Source of the DNA: Dendrolimus kikuchii
Taxonomy: Eukaryota; Arthropoda; Insecta; Lepidoptera; Lasiocampidae
Reading direction: 5' to 3'
Length of the DNA: 64,000 nucleotides
NCBI GenBank assembly: GCA_019925095.2
Contig: CM034397.1
Coordinates: forward strand, 2,502,001 to 2,566,000
The notes under the pieces are model-generated. The model was not told the origin of the DNA and did no database searches. It was given only the letters and a program-made list of their open reading frames with translations. Both the position numbers and the translations under genes were made by a program. Each line of letters begins with the position of its first letter. Positions within the stretch are counted from its first letter, which is position 1. Of this stretch, positions 20,929 to 30,177 are shown piece by piece.

Positions 20929-21354
20929 TACATACATAACTTCACGCCAGTTCCCTTGCGGGGTAGGCACGAACAACAGAGTGCCATTTAGTCTTATTCT
21001 TACACACCTCACTTGCCTCTTTGACATTCATAACTCTTGTCATGTAAGCTCGTCTGTTCTTAAGGCTCCTGACATCACCTTCTGCTAGTACACGATCAAT
21101 TTGATCATGGAAGGTGTGTCGTGGCCTTCCACGACTTCTGAGTCTATCCACTTTTGCATTGTATATCTGTTTAGTCATTCTTTCATCATGCATTCTTTCC
21201 ACATGCCCGAACCACCGGAGCATTCCTTTCCTTACCTTCACCCCGATACTCTCTTTCTTACTCCGGTATTACGAACGCGGTCCGCGAGCGTCACTCCGCA
21301 GATTTTGCGCAGTGCTCGCATCTCGACCGCGTTTACTCTACTTTCATGCTCTCT
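20929..21354 (-). mobile_element. RTE-1 fragment, 3' part (middle nest layer)
   Basis: RTE-1 RT C-terminal codons in reverse orientation with the (ACAT)n tail at 20929-20939. About 99 codons of the C-terminus remain open; the frame breaks near 21250. The copy continues beyond the R1-clade insertion at 28654-28685. Confidence 0.85.
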
Positions 21355-21664
21355 CAGACGTCGGAGGGCATTCGTGCGAAGCAGTCGCAAATGCCCGTGC
21401 TCTTCTCGAAAATTGCAATTTTCCGCGCTTTTTCTCCCCCGAAAAGCGATAAATTGCGATAATAGTTGTGTAGTGACAGTGTACAGTGTTTTTTAGTTCG
21501 ATTCCGGCGCGAATCAGTTGTTTTTCGACTGAGGTGAGTTTTTAAGCTCTATTCGCTTTGTTTTCGCGCGCTTCGGCGCATTACGCAATACTTAACGGTT
21601 ATTTCGTGTTGTCAGACACACCGGTGCGCTTTCCTGGTCTTGGCGGGAGATAGGGCATCCAGTA
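21355..21664 (+). promoter_or_regulatory. 5' UTR and probable internal promoter of the R1-clade LINE
   Basis: 310 bp from the element's first base ('cagacgtcggaggg') to the ORF1 ATG. LINEs without an upstream promoter must carry one here. No TATA box is visible. An exact 5' start next to the target duplication argues that the copy is full length rather than 5'-truncated. Confidence 0.6.
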
Positions 21665-24600
21665 ATGGATGCCCCTGATTCCAAGTCGGCCCCTGGGCTT
21701 TCGGGTGCCCCTTGTAAAAGGGGACACGTGAAGGCCAAGGATGGTTGGCAGATGGCCGAGATCGGCGAAACGCGGCGGAAAAAAGTCCCGCCCAAATTAT
21801 CAGCCCGACGCAGCAAGTCTGTTGCCGGGCCCCGCCCGCGGTGCCAGGCTGATGCCGTTATCACGGCGACAACCGAGGCACCTGAATCGCTAGGAAGGGC
21901 GGCGTCGGTGGTGGATCTCACCATAGACGCCCCCGAGGCTAGGAATAACGTGATGGGGCCACCTGCGGCACCCGTCACGCATAGGGCTCCGTCTGGCCGT
22001 GCGGCACGTAACAGTGCGGCACGCCCAGACATAGATAGGGAAGTGCTGCTCGCGGCAAACTCAGCTGTTTGCCTGGCTGTGAGTGCCGCGAGCACCATAG
22101 TCGAGTACGCATACATGGCGCCGTCGACCTCTGCGCGAGCTTCATCCGTGCACGGGGACGGCGCGTATGTACAGCACGAAGACATCCCACCGTCCGGTAG
22201 CGTCCCAGACTCGCTGGAGAACGCGCTCGACGGTGCGATTCGCGCGTTTAATTGTTCCCGCCCCAATTCGCCTGCCTGTAGCTTGGTCTATACGGCGGCC
22301 GGATCGGCGGCGGCAGAGAACGGGTGCCCCACGACGACGGTGTCGAATAGCGCATGGGCTTCACCCATGCCGACGACATCGGTCTGCGACATATCGGGTC
22401 GCAGCGTCGGGGACGGCCGCTCCACGACACCGGTTGCCGCGCGGGCTTCACTCGCGTCAACAACCGGGGTCGTGTGCAGGGACTCTGTAGGCGCGACAGC
22501 GGCGGCCCCTTCGTCTTCCTTCCCTACTGGGATGGGAGCCGCTGTCGCAATGTCGGCGCCTGTGGGTACAGCGGCTGCGGCGGCGGCGACGACGGCTACG
22601 TCCCCGTCTTCGGCAGCAGCGGCGGCGGCGGATTCGGCGTCTTCGTGCTTGTTGTTTCCAGCATCGATGCCATCGGCCTCGGGTTCGGCGACGCTGTCTA
22701 CGTCTTCGGCGGCAACCGTGCCCATATCGTGTTCCCCCGTTTTTGTGGCCAGATCGAGGTCGCGCTTTTGGGACCGGTCCCAAAGCAGCGACGCCGACTC
22801 GGCCGCTACGTCGGGTGCCTCCACCCCAGCGCGCGCGCGCTCGCCTTTGCGCCCCGCGGGGGGCGCAACCGCGTCGGTACTCGCGGGTGCGGAGGCCTTC
22901 CTCCGCACCGAGGGGGGGGAAAAAGGGCGCAAGGCGCGCAAGGCCACCGCCGCCAAACTGGCCGCGGCTAGCCAGTGCGCCGCCCTCGTAGGGGACGTCT
23001 CGTCCTTCGGCCCAGGGGAGCTCCGCCTCGCGGCGAGCGCCCAAGTGGCCGAAATCCTTCAAATTGCCCAGACGTCGGGCAATCTGAAGGGGGGCTACGT
23101 GCGTCGGCTGAAGGATGCCGCGAACAGGTTGTCGGACATTGTCGACACCCTGGCCACGCGGAATCCGGAAACCGAGGCATGGAGGCTCGGAAACGAAAAT
23201 GCGCGTTTGCGCATGGAATTGAACTCATTGCGGGGGGAAAATCTTTCCTACCGTAAGGAGTTTGAGGAAATGCGCAAGGCCCTAAAGGCCTCCGCTCCGG
23301 CTGTGGAGCCGGCGCCCGCTGTTGTGGCGACGCCGCCCCCCGTACCCGTCAAGCGGAAGGCCCGGGCTGTCGCGGCGGAGGTGGCGGCGATTCCGGAACC
23401 GCCCGCCGCGCTCGCTGCGGCTAAAAAACCGCGACAGGCCCCTGCTGCGGTAGCAGGGCCAAAACCGGTTCCCGTCGACGGGACGGAATCGGCCGCGGCG
23501 CCCGCCGACGGGGCGGCGCCGACGTCCATCCCGATCGGGCCCGGTGGCGGGGAGTTCGATGCGTTTTTGCGAGTCGTGCTCGACGCCGTCGCGCCGTTCG
23601 TTCGCGCGCAATTTGCCGCGATTGAGGACCGGCTGAACCCCGCGCCGACCCTCCGTCCGCCGCTCGCGGCCGACCGAGGTAAGGCGCCGGCGCCCAGACC
23701 GGCGCCTCGCGACCAGGCCACCGGAAGGCCAAGACCAGTCACGGCTGCCGCCGCCGTCCGGCGAGGTCTGGGGGAAGCAAGTACCCCGGTCCCGGTGGAG
23801 GTGGTGGCGGCCCCGGCCGTCGGGGTGGCAGGCTCCCCACTGCCACCGGCCCCCCAAAAAAAGAAGCACAGGGGGGGCGTGAAGCGGACGCTCAGAAAGC
23901 AGCGGAGGGCGGCGCGCGCCGCCGCCGCTGCTTCAGCGGCCTCCGCTACGGTGCCCGCGCCTGTGGTGCCGGCCCCCAGGCAGCGGGCGGCGCTCGCGGC
24001 CGCGACACCGGTCGTCGCGGCCCCCGTCGTCCGCGCTCGCGTCACGCACGTCGCCCCGCCACTGGCGCCCGTGGCCCCCACCCCCGCCCCGGAGGGGGGG
24101 GCGTGGACCACGGTCGTCAAGCGGAAAAAGGGTAAAGGGGCGAGGGCCAACGGGCCCCCTCCCCTCCCCCAGGCGCAAGCTGCTCCCCTGCCGACGGGGC
24201 GGGGGCAGCAACAGCGGAAATAGGCTGCAAAGCCTGCGGTCGTATTCCGCGAGCCGAAGTCGGCCGCAGTTATCATTAAACTGCTGCCGGCAGCGGCCGC
24301 GAAGGGTGTCGGTTATCGCGAGGTCTTTGCAAAGGCCTCGACGGTGGTCGACATCGCGGCCATGGGCCTCCGCGAGGGGCTGAAGGTGGTGCGGACCGTC
24401 AGGGACGCGCGTCTCCTCGAGTTCCAGCCGGGACCCGAGAGCGCGGCCAAGGCGGACCGCGTCGCCGAGGCTCTGCGCGGAGCCCTTGTAGGGATGGCTG
24501 AGGTCGTCCGCCCCGTAAAGCGTGGGGAGCTTTACGTCTCTGGGCTGGACGAATCAGTCACGGTCGATGGGCTGCGTGACGCGATCGCGCGCGCCGGCAA

Positions 24601-25060
24601 TTGCCGGCGCGACGACGTGCGCACGAAGCACATCGGTGCAGGACCGGGTGGTTTGGGCGCATCATACGTGATGTGCCCCGTCGCTGCTGCCAAAGCCATC
24701 GTCGAGCTGGGCTACCTCGTGGTAGGCTTCACCTCGGCGAGGGTGGAGGCACTGGAATCCAGACCGATACGTTGTTACCGGTGTTACAACGTCGGCCATG
24801 GCGCCCAGACCTGTCCGGAGACGTGCCCGGACCGGACCAACTTGTGTCTCCGCTGCGGTAAGAGCGGACACAAGATGCCGGACTGCACGGCCCGGAACCC
24901 CCACTGCGTGGCGTGCGCGGCGGGGGGACTCAACGCTGCCCACCCCACGTTGGCGAGGTTCTGCCAGCCTCCCTACGTGAAGGGCAAATTCGTCCATCCG
25001 AGGACGAAACAACGCACGGGTGTTACGGGAGTACGCGCAATGGACACCTCCAATGCCTAG
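21665..25060 (+). pseudogene. ORF1 (Gag-like RNA-binding protein), one in-frame amber
   Basis: Frame open from ATG 21665 to TAG 24221-24223 (852 codons) and, in the same frame, from 24224 to TAG 25058-25060 (another 278). N-terminal ~480 residues are Ala/Ser/Pro-rich and probably disordered; a heptad-like helix lies near residues 500-545 (NENARLRMELNSLRGEN); basic patches at about 732-755 (KKKHRGGVKRTLRKQRR) and 817-824. Downstream of the amber lie an RRM-like segment (GELYVSGLDES, near codon 955) and three zinc knuckles from codon 1037: CYRCYNVGHGAQTC, CLRCGKSGHKMPDC and a longer CVAC...FC. Gag proteins of this clade bind element RNA and build the RNP. The stop removes exactly the nucleic-acid-binding end; it may be a nonsense mutation or, less likely, read-through. 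Near-full length otherwise (1131 codons), on the large side for the clade. Confidence 0.85.
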
Positions 25061-28000
25061 TACGCCCGTAACAATACTATTTCAGGCGAACGTAAACCAC
25101 TCCCCCACCGCTCAGGATTTGTGCCTGCAGGCGATGGCGGAGTGGCAAGCGAACTTGGCCGTAATAAGCGAACCTTATTACGTGCCGCCTTGCGGCAATT
25201 GGGTGGGCGACCTCGATGACGTGGTAGCGGTGGTGGCCAGAGCCGGTTCTGGCACACCGCTTACATGTCTCGAAAGAGGAAAGGGCTATGCGGTGGCGGA
25301 GAGCGGGAGTATCGTCGTCATAGGCGTTTACTTTTCGCGCAACCGCCCCCTGGCGGAGTTCGAGCTTCACTTGGACGCCATCAGGGCTGCCATAGGCAGA
25401 TTGCCGCCTAAAACGATCTTCGTAATGGGCGACTTTAACGCAAAGCACTGTTCCTGGGGAAATGCGTTCACGGAACCTAGGGGCCGGACGGTTGAGGAAT
25501 GGGCTCTTCAATCCGGCCTGACCATATTGAACCAGGGATCGGTCCAGACCTGCGTGCGCGCGCGGGGTGGATCGGTCATCGACCTGTCATTCGCCACTCA
25601 TGCGGCCGCCCGCAGAGTTGTCGGATGGAGGGTGCTGGAGGAGGTGGAGTCGCTCTCTGATCATCGGTACATCAGATTTGAGCTTACCCCCTCCTCCGGT
25701 CCGAGCCCTGTTCATCGCCCCCCTCTCCTCCCGCGTTGGGCCCTTACCAAGCTCGATCCGGAGCAGGCCGAGGAGTGGGCACTCACGGAAAGCTGGGCCT
25801 ACCCAGTCGAATTCGAGAACCTGGAGTCGCAGGCAGAGCACATGCGCAAGACCCTGACGAGGGTTTGCGACGCGGCGATGCCTCGCGTCTCCAAGCGGCA
25901 GCCTCCGTGCAAGCAGGTCCACTGGTGGACCGAGGAGCTGGGCGAGATGCGAAAGGCAGTTCGCATCATCAGCCACAGGCTCAAACGCTGCAGGGCGCGC
26001 CGTCCTCCGGACTACGTCGCGGAAAATGGACTCGTGGGAGAGTTTAGGGAGGCCAGAAAGGCCCTTTCGATTGCAATACTGCAAGCGAAAGCCCGGGCTC
26101 GGGCCGAGCTCCTCGAGACGCTCGATCGGGATCCTTGGGGGCGTCCGTACCGTGGGGCCCGCAACACGTTGCGGCCTTGCACATCCACGGTCACGGAAAC
26201 GCTCGAACCCGAGGTGCTCCGGTCGGTTATCGACGGGCTCTTCCCGGATCCGGGAAACTTCACTCCCCCCAGTATGGGTCCACCCGTTCCCGACACCCCC
26301 TCGGACGAGGAGCCTCACTTCATCTCCGAGGGGGAACTAGACGTTGCCCTGGACCGGCTCCGGGGCAGGAAGACGGCACCGGGACCCGACGGGGTTCCAG
26401 GTCGACTCCTCTTCCTGGCCGCTAAACATCTACGCGGCCAGCTGCGGGAACTGTTCGAAGCCTGTATTCGCGCAGGTCGGTTCCCGTCGCAATGGAAGGA
26501 GGGTCGTTTGTGCCTGATTCCCAAGGGAGGTCGGCCTCCCAACGATCCGTCCGCCTTCAGGCCCATAGTGCTGCTGAACGAGGTCGCTAAGGTCTTCGAA
26601 AAGATCTTGGCGGAGCGGCTCGTGAAGCATCTCGACGCTGTGGAGCCGGGGCTTTCAGAAACGCAGTTCGGGTTTCGGCGGAGGCGCTCCACGATGGACG
26701 CCTTCGAGACGCTGCGAACGTCAACGGACGAAGCCGTCCAAGCGAAGGATGTGGTTCTTGCGGTGTCGCTAGACATAGCGAACGCCTTTAACAGCCTCCC
26801 TCATGAGACGATCAGGGAGGGGCTCCGCGCGCATGGAGTCCCCCCGTACCTCACGAGGCTGTTGGGCGCGTACCTGCAGGATCGACATATCCTTTGGGAG
26901 GGCGGTGAGTCCGGCAATCCCGAGTTAGGTCGTCGACGCGTCGCGTGCGGCGTTCCACAGGGGTCGGTCCTCGGGCCGATTCTTTGGAACGTAGGTTATG
27001 ACTGGATCCTTCGGGTTCCGGTCCTGCCCGGGGTAGGGCTGATCTGCTTTGCGGACGACACCCTACTCACGGCACGCGCTGCGTCATTTGCGGAATCCGT
27101 GGACGTCGCCAACGCCGGGTTGGCGATTGTCGTAGATCGAATAGCTAGGCTGGGCTTGAGGGTCTCCCCCGCGAAAACGGAGGCCATCATGTTCCATAGG
27201 AAATTTCGCAATCCCCCCGCGGACTTGACCGTTTCGGTCCAAGGGGTGGCCATTAGAGTAGGGCCCCAGATGAAATATCTGGGGCTAGTTCTCGATGGGA
27301 AATGGCTGTTCAAAGCGCACTTTGAGCAGCTAGTTCCCAAACTCGTCAAATCCGCGGGCGCACTCTCGAGGCTGCTTCCCAACGTAGGGGGCCCGGGAGG
27401 TGCGACGCGGAAACTTTACTCTGGCATCCTGAGGAGTATGGCACTGTACGGTGCACCCGTCTGGTCCATTGCACTTCACCGCCACAACAGAACCCTACTG
27501 CATCGGGCGCAGCAGGTTCTGGCCGTGAGGACCATACGGGGGTATCGCACAGTGTCGCGGACGGCGGCCACCCTCCTGGCAGGCGATCCGCCCTGGCATC
27601 TCCAGGCGGACGTCCTGACAGTGGTGCGCCGCACCCGGCAGGATGCCCTAGCTAGAGGCCTGACCTTCTGTCAGGTCGAAATCGAGGCGATCAGGAAGCG
27701 GGAAACCGCCTCCATGATCGCCATCTGGTCTCAAGAGCTCGACAACCCTGCGGCCTATGGCGGCTACACGGTGGATGCAATCAGGCCACAGCTGACGGAA
27801 TGGGTCAACCGCACCAGCGGCACCCTGACCTTCAGGACGACACAGATACTTACCGGACACGGATGTTTCGATAAGTATCTGTGTCGCATTGTGGGCTGCT
27901 TGCCTTCCCCGGACTGCCGCCAGTGCGGCGCGCTCGACACGGCGTTACACGCGCTAGTCGAGTGCGTCGCATGGGCGCCGCAGCGTTTCGAACTTGAGAC

Positions 28001-28229
28001 GCACGTAGGTCCAGTCGACTCGCTCTGCGACTTGGTCAAGGCCATGTTGCAGAGCAGCGACAATTGGGGGGCTGCGGTTACTTTTTGCGAGACAGTAATG
28101 TCACTCAAGGAGGCCGCAGAACGAAACAGGGAGAGAAGTTCTGCAGCGCGTGCCAATGCGTCTTCTCGAGGTCGCCGGCCTTCAGCTGGCACCCGGAGAG
28201 GCAGGTACGCGCATTACTTCCCTCCCTGA
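25053..28229 (+). CDS. ORF2: APE endonuclease and reverse transcriptase
   Basis: 1058 residues from ATG 25053 to TGA 28227-28229, uninterrupted. This ATG is the first in frame after the upstream open stretch (25020-25052) and overlaps the ORF1 stop as ATGCCTAG. Endonuclease: QANVNHS near the start, SEPY, MGDFNAKHCSWG (residue ~125), SDHRYI (~202), all expected of APE-type nucleases that nick the target. Reverse transcriptase: GRKTAPGPDGVP (~437), FRPIVLLNEVAKVFEK, QFGFRRRRSTMDA, VSLDIANAFN, GVPQGSVLGP and the catalytic FADD (~666). C-terminal zinc motif within CRIVGCLPSPDCRQCG...HALVEC (~944-971). Length fits R1-clade ORF2. The protein performs target-primed reverse transcription; all key residues I can check are present, so it could be active. 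Confidence 0.92.
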   Translation: MPSTPVTILFQANVNHSPTAQDLCLQAMAEWQANLAVISEPYYVPPCGNWVGDLDDVVAVVARAGSGTPLTCLERGKGYAVAESGSIVVIGVYFSRNRPLAEFELHLDAIRAAIGRLPPKTIFVMGDFNAKHCSWGNAFTEPRGRTVEEWALQSGLTILNQGSVQTCVRARGGSVIDLSFATHAAARRVVGWRVLEEVESLSDHRYIRFELTPSSGPSPVHRPPLLPRWALTKLDPEQAEEWALTESWAYPVEFENLESQAEHMRKTLTRVCDAAMPRVSKRQPPCKQVHWWTEELGEMRKAVRIISHRLKRCRARRPPDYVAENGLVGEFREARKALSIAILQAKARARAELLETLDRDPWGRPYRGARNTLRPCTSTVTETLEPEVLRSVIDGLFPDPGNFTPPSMGPPVPDTPSDEEPHFISEGELDVALDRLRGRKTAPGPDGVPGRLLFLAAKHLRGQLRELFEACIRAGRFPSQWKEGRLCLIPKGGRPPNDPSAFRPIVLLNEVAKVFEKILAERLVKHLDAVEPGLSETQFGFRRRRSTMDAFETLRTSTDEAVQAKDVVLAVSLDIANAFNSLPHETIREGLRAHGVPPYLTRLLGAYLQDRHILWEGGESGNPELGRRRVACGVPQGSVLGPILWNVGYDWILRVPVLPGVGLICFADDTLLTARAASFAESVDVANAGLAIVVDRIARLGLRVSPAKTEAIMFHRKFRNPPADLTVSVQGVAIRVGPQMKYLGLVLDGKWLFKAHFEQLVPKLVKSAGALSRLLPNVGGPGGATRKLYSGILRSMALYGAPVWSIALHRHNRTLLHRAQQVLAVRTIRGYRTVSRTAATLLAGDPPWHLQADVLTVVRRTRQDALARGLTFCQVEIEAIRKRETASMIAIWSQELDNPAAYGGYTVDAIRPQLTEWVNRTSGTLTFRTTQILTGHGCFDKYLCRIVGCLPSPDCRQCGALDTALHALVECVAWAPQRFELETHVGPVDSLCDLVKAMLQSSDNWGAAVTFCETVMSLKEAAERNRERSSAARANASSRGRRPSAGTRRGRYAHYFPP

Positions 28230-28652
28230 GTTAGGTTCCGTTTACCGCGGGGGGCCTTTAGCTTGCTAGGAGAGCAAAGGACCTTCTACCCCCGCACAAC
28301 GAAGTGGGGCGTGTTCTCCCAGGGCACACTCCAGGCACTTTATTGCGCTGGATCGGCTGGGCGTAACTATGTTCTAAATCTCAGCCTTTCCAACACATAC
28401 AAAGCGCAGGGTCGTCAGGGAGGAGGGGGTTTTTAGTGGGTATTGGGGTTGCTCGCCCGTGCAGCAACGCTCGGAGTCTTCCACACTATTCTGTGACGTC
28501 GATCGCGGACGGAGCGCTGCCAAGAGCATACTATTGCTGCAGTGTTATCGCCCCCGACCGACGCGTGTCGTTCCCCTAGCAATGACCCAGTTTGTGCGTA
28601 AATCGGTTAAGCATTTTCCCTCGCCTCAAAACAAAAAAAAAAAAAAAAAAAA
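28230..28652 (+). other. 3' UTR and poly(A) of the R1-clade LINE
   Basis: About 400 bp ending in an A-rich tract with a single C near its start. 'gggcgtaactatgttctaaa' and 'gggtttttagtgggtat' are shared with the fragment at 37326-37850, which is thus the same or a sister family. No AATAAA before the tail. Confidence 0.75.
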
Positions 28653-28653
28653 A

Positions 28654-28685
28654 CTTTCATGCTCTCTCTTCCATACCCAATTCAT
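28654..28685 (-). mobile_element. RTE-1 fragment, 5'-truncated end (continuation)
   Basis: 'tctctcttccatacccaa' continues the RTE-1 copy of 20929-21354 beyond the R1 insertion; similarity stops at about 28680, followed by five bases and the outer duplication. Confidence 0.8.
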
Positions 28686-28740
28686 CTTTGGATGAACAAG
28701 GATCTTAATCACGATAAACTGTTGGACGTATAAGATATTT
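28686..28740 (-). mobile_element. LINE-J tail, right part (continuation)
   Basis: Resumes with the second copy of 'ctttggatgaaca'. The right edge is unclear: similarity to the copy at 40884-41050 is lost within about 20 bases. Confidence 0.5.
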
Positions 28741-29666
28741 AGTTTTACTGTTTATTTTAAGTCGTTTTATATTGGATGGATGTATGTTGGATGGTTGGTA
28801 GGTAATTGCTTTATTTATTTTATTTTGTAGATTTTTACATTGTGTTCTTATGTTTAAATTAGATTATTACATTTTTAGTACTTCTTAAATTCTATTACAA
28901 TTTTGCGTCTAGATTGTCTCATTGCCAAAACTTTTATTCTAGTGCTTTCTTATTTGATTATGTACAATTGTTTTATGCGTTGTTTCTTGTGTAACATTTT
29001 TGAATTTTACTAATATACAACTCAAAGTTTCTTATGTAATAATTAATTAAGTTAATTTTCAAGTAGTTGTACTTTATTGTTTTTCCTTATTACGCTATAC
29101 TATTGTAAGTGACGCTCTACTTTAATCTATTTCTCATAGAACCACGTCGTTAGATTATCTATTTATTTATTACACTTAAGAATGTGTTAACCGATGAGTG
29201 TTGTTCTTAAAACACAAATCTACGGTTCATAGTTTGCTCACAAAATCAGATGGCCATCGGATACAAAAGTCCATTAAGTGAACAGTGGATTGTTACGACC
29301 GTCTCTAATTCAATTAGAGTTTCGCCAACGTAACTTCAAAGCCGCAAACTTGAAAATTATAGCCCTTACCGTATTAGGTATAAATGAGGGTCTCTAATTT
29401 GACAGAAGCGATAGATGTCGTTACATTTTGGTTTATTATGATCGCAGTAGTCATTATTAAGGAAACTCGTCATAGCAGTTTTGTGTTTTTACAAGACCCG
29501 AACAAAGAAAATGAGTCGTAGGATTGCACGTCAGAAGTGAACATTTTGTATATGAGCGTGAAGGTCACGCGAGTCACTCGATCAGTGAAAAAATAGCATT
29601 GGTATTCCTTTCCTATTCCTATTTTGAATAATTCCCAGAGAAATTTCTGCGGGATTCCCCGTTTTC
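28741..29666. other. No recognisable feature
   Basis: AT-rich, perhaps more of the old LINE-J copy at the left. No frame of note. A Helitron-like scrap 'tttctgcgggattccccg' lies at 29643-29660. Confidence 0.4.
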
Positions 29667-29862
29667 TTTTTTATTTTTTTATTGCAGGAGTTCAGCAGAC
29701 GGGCAGACGGCCCACTTAATGGAAAGCGGTTACCATCGCCTATGGACTTTTGCAACACCACAGCTGCTACAAATGCGCTGCTGCTCTCTTAAGGGAGACT
29801 AGACTATATAAAAGTGGGCCGACTGCCTATCCGCTGAACTCTTGCAATAAAAAAATAAAAAA
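29667..29862. mobile_element. Two SINE-A pieces, head-to-head
   Basis: 29667-29800 is the 3' half of SINE-A in - orientation; 29814-29862 is the very 3' end in + orientation ('gtgggccgactgcctatccg', then 'cttgcaataaaaaaat'). Both poly(A) sides point outward. This is an inversion/deletion junction or a second insertion. 29863-30177 has nothing recognisable. Confidence 0.7.
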
Positions 29863-30177
29863 GTCTATTCCACTTGGGTTTTTTTTAAATAGCTTCAGTG
29901 TACAGATGTTTAGAATCTTATAATATTATAAATATAGTTCTGGTATTTTTTTTCTTGACTTTAAAACAAAAAATTTTCAAAGTCACGTAGGTCTTGCGGA
30001 AAGACGAATGAGAACAGAAAAATATGTTGCCATGAAAAAAGGTATTTTTTTCCTTTGATATTCCTGATTAAATCTTCAATAGGTTACTTATTTTAAGTTA
30101 AAATTAACAATACTTGTAGGATATTGATTGTATGTAAGCATGAATTGAGTTTTGAGTCCAAAATATATAGGTATATA

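Larger units (their letters stand above)
21355..28652 (+). mobile_element. Near-intact R1-clade LINE, 7.3 kb
   Basis: Complete non-LTR retrotransposon: 5' UTR (21355-21664), ORF1, ORF2, 3' UTR and poly(A) (about 28632-28652). Flanking duplication 'ctttcatgctctct' at 21341-21354 and 28654-28667; ambiguous bases at both edges allow 14-16 bp. It lies inside an RTE-1 copy. The element is far more GC-rich than its surroundings. R1-clade placement rests on an ORF1 with three C-terminal zinc knuckles, an ORF2 with GDFNAKH and SDHRYI endonuclease motifs, a FADD reverse transcriptase core and a C-terminal CCHC. Most named R1-clade families insert in rDNA or telomeric repeats; this copy did not. Confidence 0.9.

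Noticed and set aside
23248..24276. 342-codon frame on the - strand, and similar long antisense frames between 21592 and 24276
   Set aside because: They are shadows of the GC-rich Ala/Pro-coding ORF1: no motifs, composition mirrors the sense strand, and the sense frame has the zinc knuckles.
25587..26318. 243-codon antisense frame within ORF2
   Set aside because: Lies opposite the endonuclease/RT region, which carries clear catalytic motifs on the + strand; no independent motif.
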